Of a stretch of DNA of 64,000 bases, positions 11,420 to 22,556 are shown piece by piece; positions within the stretch are counted from its first letter, which is position 1; each line of letters starts with the position of its first letter. The stretch lies in assembly GCA_021209875.1 (NCBI GenBank), contig JAGYVD010000004.1, positions 4,315,001-4,379,000 of the forward strand, in the 5' to 3' direction. The translations under genes were made by a program, and so were the position numbers. A model generated the notes under the pieces. That model had not been told where the DNA came from and did no database searches. It saw only the letters and a program-made list of their open reading frames with translations. The DNA is from Rosellinia necatrix. Taxonomy: Eukaryota; Ascomycota; Sordariomycetes; Xylariales; Xylariaceae.

Positions 11420-13188
11420 TTAGGCAGCCTCGGATTCCTCCTGTACTGGTGGTGCCGGTGCAGGCATTACATTCCCGCCATCAACGATAATTTGTTCATC
11501 GATACGTTTGTCTGTTTCTCCGTACTCGAGTCGCTTGTACGTTTTAATACGCGCTGTGTTCATATCGATGTCAAAGAAGCGCACTCGTCGGATATAATTG
11601 TTGTAACCCCCATAACCGCCAAAGCCGGCACCACCTCCATAACACATCCATAGCTTAGGTTTCCCTTGTTCTTCATCTGTTGACAACATACAATACTCAT
11701 TTGCGTGGTCGCTATCGCGAGATTAGTTCATGGTTCTGTAATAGTTTGACGTCCACTTACTGTCCACAGCTGACTAGAACTACCCCCTCTTCTACTAATG
11801 CATCGCGAAAACGGGTATTGTATAGCGGAGCAGTGACTCCTTCTCGCCACTCTCCAACGTATCGATTGTCAGGAAGTCCATACTCTGGGAGGGGAATATG
11901 AATGAATGCGAGGTCCATGTGAATATGAGTGTATTCTTTGTGCTTCCTCTTGAGGCTCGAGGCAGTCTGCTTGAACCATTCGATCTGATTTGGCTTGATC
12001 CAGTCGTACCCACTCCAGTGTCGTTCATCGGGAGAGTACGAATGGGTGTCCAGGAGATACAGGGTGAGGGCGGAATGTTTAGAGCTTCCTTGGGCTAGAA
12101 TTTCCACATAGTAGTTGCCAACTCCGTCGATGTTATCTGGGCCGGCCTTCGATAGCGAGTACGGTAATTGTTCAATGAGTGCCATTTGTCCAGCTCGTGG
12201 CAGAGACCCCTCGTCATCGTGGTTACCAAAAATCGACACATAGGGTACCTTGTGTTTGATGAGTAGATGGGCATACTTGAAAATAGCCTATCGAAATTGG
12301 AGTCAGTCGCTGGGTTCGAAATCATCCTGTTTTTAAGGGCCCTACCGATTGAGCATCAGGAGCAGTGTCTCCATTGACCTGGTCACCACTCAAAACGACC
12401 AAGTCTGGCTTCTCCTCCTCGAGAAGTCGGGAGACGAAGTCAAGGGTGCGCGGGTCGGCTTCACACGGGCCACCCTCATACTCGTCTGGGACAGCATCCC
12501 GACACCGTCCTACACCCGTACTCAAGTGCAAATCGGCTAGCTGCATAATCTTGAATTTACCATTGTCCCTTATCCGGGGTGTTGGTTGTTTCGGTGGGTC
12601 CTCGTGGCCCCAGTGTCTGATGGTGATATGAACTGACGGTGTTTCCCGATTTGTATCGAGCAGAAGTGCAACCCCCCGAATCCCCCAGCCGGGGCGTACC
12701 TCGTAGGCGTCATCCCCGAACAGCACGTCGACGGCAGTGACAGCATCTTTCGAGTCGCTCGCGTGCGGCTTGGCAGACCGTAGAATCCACAAGCCGGCCG
12801 GTCTTGATTCCCACTTCGCGTCGGATTGTTCCTTGATGCTATCGGAGGGATTTGTCGTCCCAACCTTCACATCAATGACGACCTTGTCGTCAGCGGTAAG
12901 CTCTTCCTCTTTCTTTCGCTGGACGTGGATGTACGCGCTGGACCAAGTATTACTAAGATACAGGTTCTTGTCGACCCGGTGCCAGATGTTGGGATCGAGC
13001 TTGCACGATGAGAACGGATTCACTTTGCTACATTTCGTGACCGTGATATCGGTGACAACAAGGCCGTGGTGATGCTGGGGCATGTACTCGTGGACGGCAT
13101 TGGGGAGGAGTCGAAAGTTGCGATCGAGGAGGAAGATGACGAAGAAGGCGAAGAGGGCAGCGGCGGCGAGCTTAGTAATGGTGCGCAC
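11420..13188 (-). CDS. DCR2-like calcineurin-type metallophosphoesterase, membrane-anchored
   Basis: Three exons: 12346-13188, 11761-12287 and 11420-11711, with introns of 58 and 49 nt (GTAGGG...GATAG and GTAAGT...GATAG), giving 553 residues. All metal-binding blocks are present in order: ADLH (Asp219, His221), GDQVN (Asp269, Asn272), GNHDDE (from Gly302), HIPLPEY, and CGHDH at the second splice junction, followed by a Gly-rich segment typical of the Dcr2 group. A hydrophobic stretch at residues 6-21 just after the start is a signal anchor, placing the catalytic domain in the lumen or outside. Yeast Dcr2 is a dosage-dependent cell-cycle regulator and acts on Ire1 in the unfolded protein response; that role here is inference. 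The tail is Pro/Ala/Glu-rich. A strong 13-bp hairpin lies 47 bp upstream of the ATG. Confidence 0.9.
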
Positions 13189-13234
13189 CTATTGATTGGG
13201 GTCTAAGAGTCAGCTATTCCATGTCTACTATTTG

Positions 13235-13263
13235 TGCGTGCCGAAGCTCGGCTTCGGCACGCA
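13235..13263. promoter_or_regulatory. perfect 13-bp inverted repeat with 3-nt loop
   Basis: Left arm TGCGTGCCGAAGC (13235-13247), loop TCG, right arm GCTTCGGCACGCA (13251-13263). It lies just upstream of the phosphoesterase start (13188) and would form a stable GC-rich hairpin in the 5' UTR or act as a dyad protein-binding site. Function is not known. Confidence 0.6.
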
Positions 13264-14435
13264 AGATAGATGCCAAACAACCACGAGAACGGCTAGGACA
13301 CACGGCTGGAACACGGAGCTGGATACCGGGCTGAACGTACTATCCGTCGCGTCATGGTGGCGTGTGAGCGAGTGGGAGTGAGAGTGGGAGTGGGAGTGAG
13401 GACGCAGGCGTCGAAGACGATCGGCGCCAACCAAACCCCTGAACCGATTTCACGTGAATGTATTGAATGCACTAATAAAGCAGGAATGATGCAGCGAAGA
13501 AGGCTTCGTTCTACAATTCATCTTCGCCAGCTCAAATCATTGCCTGCCACGATGCGCTTGAAATCGGGCTTTCAATAGGCTCGGGTAGTTCGTCGGGTAG
13601 TTTGTGGGATTGAAGAGTAGTAATGCCTGGGCGGCGAATGACAGGTAGATGGCGTAGATGGCGTAGATGGTTGATTCGAGGCAAGTTGCCATCCAGTAGT
13701 CCATCTAACTACCTAGGTAGAGTCTAGACTGCCTTGAAAAAATTACTGGGTGTGCAACAGTAGGCTGGTAACTGCTATAGCCCATGTTCAATAAGACGTT
13801 CCTTGTCAGGGTCGGGACCCAACGCTAGCAACATTATACCTATTACGGTAAGGCGTTAGCCCCCTGGCCAACAGAGGCACAGTACTTCTACTCCATGTAC
13901 TACAGCACTATGCATCCATCGCGGCTCTTGCCGAAGATTCTTTGTAAAGTATTTATCAACCATCATAGAATTAGGGCTTTACCACAGCTGTAGCCAATAG
14001 TTAGCGTCGCGAGGCTGTTCTTAAAACATTGAGTGGTGATACAAAGCATGAAGCCTCGACATGATGAGATACCAATACAAATAACACATGTACCTGATGT
14101 TCAGCTGCGCTTCTCATGTGTGGGGAAGCGTGTCGGCTGGTGCAAGTCACAGCAACCCAAACCACAGGCACATGACAACCGGTAAGGTTGTTCGTTGTAC
14201 TAGTTACCCCAGGTATATACACCATACTAGGTAGTAGGCAAGCCGGATCAATACAGTGGTGGGTGGCACCAAATTCCATGCATAAGTAGGCTAGGTAGGC
14301 TTGTCCCACTTGCCGCTTTAGCCATTAAACATTGCAATGCGGAATTCCTTGCGATGCTAGCAACGGACTTACTTCTTACTTAGACTATGCTCACGGTGCG
14401 CAAATCTGCACTTTTGAACACTTCACCAACCGCAT
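13264..14435. other. gene-free spacer
   Basis: The promoter flank of the phosphoesterase gene followed by unremarkable AT-rich sequence. Short GTGGGAGT repeats lie near 13375-13400 and ATGGCGTAG repeats near 13650-13670. No supportable frame. Confidence 0.5.
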
Positions 14436-15212
14436 TTACCGGAGGCGGCTGGCTGCGATAATCAGCACCCCAATCCCTTCGAAGGAGAAGTGGCAGCTCG
14501 GGGACTTCTTCAGGACGAGAGATACCAAGTGGTCAGTTGAACCCTCCTGTATACGACTCATACGGAGGCAGAAGACGTTAGCACCGGCGCTGGTTTGGCC
14601 GGCGTTATCATGATCCAGAAGGTAGTCCGTCTTGATTGGAAGTCGCACGCCGGGGAAGGCGACATAGTGGTGAATGATATCTTCACCGTCGCCGTCCCGC
14701 TGGACCTCTCGCTCCAGCACCCCCTCGGCCACCAGGCCGGATATGGTTATCAGCCCCCGGGCAATCGAACCAAACCCGTCGACGGCTGTCGATGACTGCC
14801 GGTCGACTTCGCAGCTCTCTATTTTACCATAATGTTCGTAATCTGGTCGCTCCTCACGTTCGGTTGCATCATCCTCGTCTGCAACCAGAATCTCGTCCCA
14901 ATATCCGACCCAAGTCTGCACGCTGGCCCAAGACCAGGTCGGCGCATCCAGGGGGTAGAGCCTCGGTCGCTTTTGCCTGGGTGTCATGTGGACTCTCCGG
15001 AGGAGGTCATCATTGAGTGTATCTTCCCATAGCCCCGCTAGGTACCGCGATTTCCTCCGCATTGCCATTTGCCTTGCGAGGCCGCCAATGGCTGGTAAAC
15101 GATCCCTCGATTTACTCAAAAGGAGGGGCGCGTAGGCGGATGCCATAGTCCGCCACAGGCGTGCCGAATAATACCGCTGCTGCTTGTCGGCGCGGTCATA
15201 GCTCTCGAGCAC
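14436..15212 (-). pseudogene. C-terminal fragment of a HET-domain-type (heterokaryon incompatibility-like) protein
   Basis: The frame encodes about 250 residues matching the C-terminal half of fungal HET-domain proteins: a DRLPAIGGLARQM helix, YLAGLWEDTL, and APTWSWASV, which in this family follow the N-terminal HET domain. Nothing resembling the HET domain lies upstream. In the same frame a TGA occurs 36 bases before the first GTG at 15212, and no ATG begins the conserved part. The DNA upstream becomes AT-rich and stop-dense. I read it as a truncated relic of a large, fast-turning-over family involved in non-self recognition and cell death. A missed upstream exon is possible but no HET motif was found in the next kilobase. 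Confidence 0.65.
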
Positions 15213-17948
15213 GTCAGATCTACTCTCATGCCCCGCAGCGGTCCCTCATAGCGATTCGCATTCTATACCCATAGTCAGCACGCTCGGGGTCAGTCATTAA
15301 CTCGTGATCCGCTCGCTAGTCTCCAGACCTGTTCGTACCAAAAGCCATTGCCCATCTGACTTATTTCATGGATGATGCACGTAGGTGAACAGGGTGTGCC
15401 TCCGTGGTAATAATAATGTCTCTCGAGCGTTGACAGCCGATTTAGCAGTGACTGATATGTTCCTCCTTTTTTTTCTTTAACAACTCATCTAGCCAAAGTC
15501 GGAATCCTATCGCATTTTTATTCTGAATAGTTGATCTCTAACAATAATCACCATGTCTGCAACGCCATGACCAATGTTTTATATATTAATATGTAAGCCC
15601 CTAAGAAGTGGATAGACTAGCTGGATGAACCTTGCTACAACCTGTTCCTGGCACGCGGACACTGACCTATCTGTTTTTTATCTAGGGCACGCCGCAATGT
15701 TACCCATCCGACTTTCTATACTACCTCTCAGATAGCGGGCGCCTCCCATTAATTGGTAATTGGTAATTTGTAATTGTAACTCTCTCTAGTATAAAAAGCA
15801 ATATTGGAGCTGCCTGCCTAGTATGAGGAAGGTATCCGTCTTAGGTCACGCTGTTCATGGAGATGCTGCAATCATTTATAATCGTGATTACTTACTTGAG
15901 CATATAAGCCTACTTCTACACCGGGTACGTAAGCATGCACATTTTTAGCCCAGGTACCTATCTACTAGTTTTAGTGGAGGCCGGCACCGGCAGTAACTTC
16001 CGGGTAGGATGTCAATGAGGTAATCTGGGGTACCCGTGCAGCACAACAGCTGTTGATCTACAGGAGTGATACCCGCTAAAAGCCGCCTCCTGTCCCAGCT
16101 GAGACGGCCCCTGATATGTAGCTACCGTACATGCTTGGCTAGAGAGTGTGTTATGTGAATAGTTACCCTATTTTATTATACGTAACTAATCCTATCAGGG
16201 CGATATTAAATCTAGGTATTTATTTAGTTTTACAAAGATATGCAACTTGTTACTTCATAAGAGTATTAGAATGCTTTTTACTTAGTCCGACTAGTTAATG
16301 TGAATGACTGGGTGAGTAAACTGATCTATAACTTAAGTAACTACTTTACGGTTTATTTAATGATGCTGTAAGTAGTGATTGCTTTGCTGAATAATCAAAT
16401 GCCCCATTTCGGTATCTTTATAGGCACTATCTAAGGCGGCGTTCCCAACGATTCCTTTCATCATTTATCACCCCTCTCGAAAGCAGCATTATCACTGAGG
16501 CCCGGTCGATCGGAGTCTCGGAAGTGACCCATGATCGGCCCACCGTAACGATTGGGCGCCGAACGGGCGCGTTAATTGGTAGTCGTTAGACGGATCAGTT
16601 CCGATCCATAATAATACCGCCGCGCTCTCCGACACTTCCCTTTCTCTCAACTCTTTTCCGGGAAGCTCTTATCTGCTCGAATAAGTTCGGACCTTCTCTT
16701 GTCTTCCACGTGCCATCTGGCACTGATCGACGACAGGGCGCGGCCATGGTCGAGGTAATCGAAGATACAACATGCGCCACCATGAACGCGTAAAACACCG
16801 TTGTCGTGTACCAGAATAGAACCGACCACTGGCGCGGGACTGGGCTTTGGTAGAGCTGTCTGTATTAGTAAGTACGCTACTAATATGAGGTATTAAACCA
16901 TGCAAGCCCTCTGACCCCAGCCTTGAAACAGCGAAGGTCCCTACACTAGCCGTTGGAGTTACAGGGATACGCCGAAATCCGCGATGCTAAGATCTCGAGG
17001 CTTGATTATATCTGACAGGGACATAGGGAGCGGGAGTTCGTTCTGACAGGCGGCAATGCGCATGTTTTGCGTGCTCTTTTATAGAGCACTGCGCCAGCGA
17101 CTATAGGGACCCGATGTGGTTTGGGTTTTGGGGTTTTGGGGTCTCATCGTCACACGGCGACGCCCTCACGTCTACGCTAGGTGCATAAAAGTTAGAAGGA
17201 TCGTCGAATCCCGGGGTGCCCGAACTGGTCGGACAGGCCGCTGTCTAGATTCTTGAAATCAGGTGTTGAATCCAGATGCGGCAGTTGACGATGGCACGGG
17301 ATCTACGCAAGGTTGTCTTCGCATGCTGACGACATGAAGACGCGTAGCTAGTGTCGAGCGTCGTTGATCTGCTGGGCGTAAGAGCGACAAGGCGCGCTAG
17401 CATGTCGAGCCTCGCTCTCGCGCGCGCGTGCGGTGCAGTCTAGATAACTACTACGTGGACATTACGACGGCAGCATAGGTGGCTAGCTGCTGGTGTCAAG
17501 GCTGTAATAGGGCTATCCGCAGGGGATGGTACGGCTGCGCCAGGGTTCTTTCGACCGCCTGGGCTAACCAGCACAACAGACCCGTATCAGGTCCTACATC
17601 CCATGCCGGAGCACCTGGTGAGGCTAGCGTGCCAAGAATACCATGACAGGGGCCGGTTTCCTTCCCGGTCGCGCACGCGAGCCGAGTATTTTCGGCAACG
17701 GCACGGACCAAATCGGTCTCTCCATAAAGCCCGCATACCTCCGGGTCGTGGCGGCTTGAGCCCTCTACATCATCGCCAAGCTCTCACTAGTACGATATTT
17801 CTCTTTACCGATCGATAAGATCACGCAGATGGGTTGATCCAGCCAGTGCTACTGCTCTCAAACGCCCATAAACCCATTATCGGATTACGTGGTCAAGGCG
17901 GGGAGAAACCTGGTGTCAAATACGGTCAAGGCGGGGGGGTAAACAAGT
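15213..17948. other. AT-rich gene-free spacer
   Basis: 2.7 kb with dense stops in all frames, especially 15400-16400, where the sequence is strongly AT-rich. Short frames around 16595-16905 (-) overlap each other in different frames and have no recognisable domain. The composition resembles decayed repeats, but no element ends are visible. Confidence 0.5.
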
Positions 17949-19630
17949 ATGAATGCCGCCGATACACCTATGGCGAACGATGGCGATGGAAGTAATAGTA
18001 TTTACTTCTGTGACTTATGCAACAAGCCCATAACCAGCGGTAGGCTCCCCAAACGTCCTTGAACGAACTACTGGGAACGTGTCAAGTCCTCACAATCTCA
18101 TAGAATCTGCCTTTAAGCGACACATGGTCTACTGTCGCCGGACCTTTGGGCAACCTAAGAAACGGAAACGGTCGTGTAAGCAGTGCCACCGTTCCAAGTC
18201 GAAATGTAGCTTTGAACCACAAGTGAGTGTCGAATACCTAAGATCGTCTCAACTCCGCTTAAAATAAGTGGCACACCGAATAACACAATGACTCGCGTTC
18301 GCCGATAAGAAAATAGGCGTGCTAACATCAGACTCTATAGTGTTCTCGTTGCATATCTAAAGGTCTCATATGCGAGTACGAGAAGCCCGCGACCCCTTCG
18401 GCTAGCAATGAGACGAGCAGGGATACGCAGGATGTGTCAACCCCGGAGATGTCTGGAAGTAGTCCGAGCGATTCTATTAGTTCACCAATCCGCCCATTTA
18501 TAGTGCCTCCAGGCATCGAAATGCTTAAGACTACATCCGGGTTACAAGTCTTCCCGACGCCGCTGTCGGTGATGGATCTCCGCACCGACCCGGCGCACCA
18601 AACGAGCGCCCTATTCCTGCTCGATATAATCCGAGGTGTACCTCATATGACAAGTAGACGAGAGACTTTCCCGGTCTTCCTCCACGGGCAATGGCACATG
18701 CCCGAGCTTCCGTTGACCTTCGCCAACTGCACGCGCATCTCGCAGCTCTATCTCGCCAGTATGCATTCCCGGGTCTCATGTATCTCAAAGGCTTTATGCT
18801 ACGGTCTTCCGTGAGTAGCGGCGAATTTCTAACATCCGGACTTCTGTAGGGAGAGCGAGCCCGCAAGGGAGAGAGCTCTTCTATACCGCCCTTAACGAGG
18901 AGCGGACACGGCTTATGCACATACTCCCGGCCGAGGCCACGCAGGAACTCCTTGCTTGTCTCGTGATGCAGATCATCTATACCTTGTTCGCCGTATTTGA
19001 GAACGAAATGCCCCAGACTACCCCCGTACCCGAGTTGGAGGTGACGGAGTCCGATATACAAAGGGTAACGTGCACCGCCCGCCGGTGCTTCGCATTCGAT
19101 GCATACAGCCCCTTCGATATTGATAAAATCGGTGATCCAAACGAGACATGGGAAGAATTTATCTATGCGGAATCGCGGCGAAGGTGTGCAGTTTTCTTCA
19201 TCCCCTCGGGACAGCGGACCTGATCTCCCCCACCCCCCACCCCCTTTTTTTTTTATCGTATTATTTTACTATGGATAACTTACACGAAGACCCAGGTGCG
19301 CCCTATTTTGGTTTACGGTGAGTCGAGTGATAGATCTTAAGTACGGCTCGCGATGTCCCCCCGTAGTCGGCTTCCGCGGACTAGCGCTGCCCGCGCCGGA
19401 CACCCTCTGGCGTGCGAGGAGGAGGGAAGAGTGGGAGGCGGCGCGGGTGGATTGGTGGGCAAACTCACAAGGACCATTTCACGAAAATTCCTTGCGGACA
19501 TTGGGGGGATCTGATCGATGCTCGCACTTGTGCCTCTTCCGATCCCGGCCGCGCGCTGCAAATCGGCAACTGGCTTAGGAGCTGCGATAACCTGGGCCTT
19601 ATTCTTATGGTAGCGTCGACTATGGTTTGA
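17949..19630 (+). pseudogene. C2H2 plus Zn2Cys6 transcription factor, frame broken at a G6 run
   Basis: Exons read 17949-18039, 18104-18222, 18341-18810, about 18854-19183 and 19296-19630. Two DNA-binding fingers are encoded in tandem: a C2H2-like finger (Cys21, Cys24, His37, Cys41) and a canonical binuclear cluster (Cys55, 58, 65, 71, 74, 81; spacing 2-6-5-2-6), a pairing common in fungal regulators. The C-terminal half matches the fungal-specific regulatory region, ending DNLGLILMVASTMV. Two defects exist. In the last exon a run of six G at 19503-19508 shifts the frame; five would keep it open to the natural end. The exon 3/4 join needs an acceptor four bases past the nearest AG. Either the gene is a recent pseudogene or there is a sequence error. 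Nothing nearby indicates its targets. Confidence 0.65.
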
Positions 19631-20893
19631 TGTAGAAAGCTGGATATGGAAAACGCCAACAAACAGACAGACAGACAGGCGCTCGGTACCAGACTAGCAC
19701 ACCAATTTCCGCACGTCGGGGTTGTAGGGACACGCGTCGCTGGCTCCTGGTTATTGAATCCCGTTCCACCGTTATTATAAGAGAGCATGGTTAGGATGCC
19801 ACTACCCGGTACCTATTTGCGACGCGGGCACCGGAACAGCTGTCTTTACCGCGATTCGACCCTTGAGACTAGTAGAGACGAGGCTAAGGAGTCAGTAGCA
19901 GGAGCTTTGCTGCTGCTACGACAGAAACAATTCTGGGTCGAAACGATATTGCAGCGAGTCCAGACAAGCTCCTGATAGCACCAAAATGCAAGACGGCCGG
20001 ATTATGTACGTAGTCGCCGTCGATTACGCATGAGGAAAGGATATAGCCTCGCGCCACGGAGTGAGTGAGGATTTTATGGTACGGAGATATGACGAAACGA
20101 ACGTGTACCCTCTTTACCTACATCTTTCCGTCATGCATGCCAGCAGCAAAAGGACGGGTTTCGAAGGGGGTAGAGAGTGGTGATGGCTTGATAAAACCAG
20201 CTATAAGATATTCAAAATGAATACGCAATACGGGAACAGGTATTACAAAGTAAAGCAGCTGTATAACATATACGTTAACTCAGTTTCAAGGATGGCAACG
20301 TCGAGATGAACCTCTCCCCGAGGCGTACTGATTAATATGTCACCAGCGCCTAGCTCACATAACCGACATTGTGAACATCACAACTCAATCCCCTCCTATA
20401 AGACGATACTAACTCAAACCTGCATTTATTTCTAAACTACAGCTCGGTCTGGGGGCATAGGGGTACATCCAAAATTAATCCAGCCCTTCTGCCTTTTCAC
20501 CCAGACTAAGTCTAAGTAAAGGGGAGTTTTTTTTTCATTCCATACTAACCATCCACCCCCTTACTTACTCAACAAACCCCCCCACATCATCATAAATACG
20601 TCTAAGCCTAATCCAAGCTAAACAATAATTTCTCTTTCATTCAACTATCTCAGCTACGTACGAGTGAGCTTCATCCTAATCTTTCCCTTCACGCCAAGCT
20701 CGTTCCCCGTGAAAAAACGAAGCCAACTCGAGCTTCAGATCAGACAGAGAGTCATACCCATACCACGGATCCTAAGATACTCCCTATAATAATCCGATAA
20801 GCTGCCCCTTTTGACCTATTTCAAGGCCTCCTTATACTACCCCTTTATAAAAAAAAAAACCACACCAACCTTCTTTCCCCGTAGTCTACTTAC
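19631..20893. other. gene-free spacer between convergent genes
   Basis: 1.26 kb of 3' flanks of the regulator relic and the RhoGAP gene. It holds poly-T and poly-A runs (about 20527-20535 and 20850-20858) and nothing else I can support. Confidence 0.6.
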
Positions 20894-22524
20894 TTACACA
20901 CCTACGCCATCATTACCATTATCATCACCCCCAAGACCAAGCATCTCCCGCACATCATCCCACAACCCCGTCGTGTCGCCAGGTGACGTATCCCTCCGAA
21001 TCTCATCCCCCCCCTCTCCATCCCCATCCTCCGCAGAGCCATAACCCCCATCCCCTCCCCCCGGCCCGGCCCCCCTCGCAAAGCAGCGCCGAATCCGACC
21101 CTGGAACGCCTCGGGGTTCTCCGTATGCACGGAGCAAGACGACTCCCCATTGCCATCCCCATCGTCATCCCACAGACAACACTCTCCCACCACGCCCTTC
21201 CCACTCCCACACTCCTCCCCCTTCCCGCCGCCACCGCAGCAGTCGTCATCGCCATCGTCATCGTCATCGTCACCGTCACCGTCACCGTCACCGTCATCGT
21301 CCCGCGACCCGCGCTGGAACACGGCAAGCCGCCTCTCCGCCGCCTCGGCCCTGCGCCGCCACCCGGCGCACCCGCGCCTCGCGCGCCGCAGCTGCTCGCA
21401 CAGGGTGCCCACGACGACGTCGGCCTGGGCGCGCGCCTCGAGCCGCCGCCGCAGCCGCAGCGCCTCCTCGTCGCGCGCCTCGAGGCGTCTCCCTAACGCG
21501 CGGATCTGCGCGTGCAACAGCAACGACGACGAACTCCTACCGCCTCCACCACGATTGCCACTACCATCATCACCACCGCCGCCGGCGGAGACGTGTCTCG
21601 GCTCTTCCCCGTCGAATGATAACAACGCCGGTGGACTCCGGCTTCTTACTGCTGCTACCGCTACCGCTGACGCTGCCGCCGCCGCCGCCGCCGCTGCTGC
21701 TGCTGCTGCCGATGACGATGTGGTGGTAGTCGTCATCGAGCCCGGCCGCACGAAGCGGCCCACCGCCGGCTCCTCGAGGTGCGGCGCCATGGTGCCGAGG
21801 CGTGGCGGGCGTCCTTCATTACCACCACCACTACCACCACTACCACCACCGCTGCCGCTTTCGGGACCTCGCCTGCGCGCCGGCGATGGCGGTGGCGGTG
21901 GCGGTGCCTTCCGGAGCGCCGAGAACGCCTGTGCCGGCCGCGGGACATCGCGCGGGGGCTTCACGGGCGTGGCCCCGATCGTCGTCGTCGTCGTCGTCGT
22001 CGTCGTCGGGGCCGCAGCCCGCTTGTCCCGAAGCGGGCACGGATCCGAGTCGGCGGGGGTCCGTCTCACGGGTGCCGGGACCCCTCCTCCTCCTCGCCCG
22101 GGCCGGAGGCGCGGCGACGACTCGTCTGCGCTGGTACTACTACTACTACTACGGCGGCGGCGGCGGGGGGGACTATTAGGTCCCCTCGTGCCGCTGTCCC
22201 TGTCCCTGTCCCGGCCTCGGCCTCGGCCTCGGCCCGTCAGGGATACCGCCGGCCCGCCGGGCGACTCCCGGATCGCGCTGTCGAACAGCGCCGCCATCGC
22301 CCTGACGGCGCCGGGCGCGGGCTTGGACCCCGAGCGCTGCGGGTCCCCGCCGCGCGGGTGGTTCGTCGTCGGACGCGGATATTTGCCTGGCGGCGAGCTC
22401 TGCGTCTGGCTTGCCAAGGCCAGACGAGTCAACGATGGTGTTCCCCCGGGGGTGCTCCCCTTTCCCGGCGAGTCCGTCGCGAGCGCCGCCGCCTTTCGTT
22501 CGCTCCTCCTCTGCCACTGGACTG

Positions 22525-22556
<32 letters not shown>

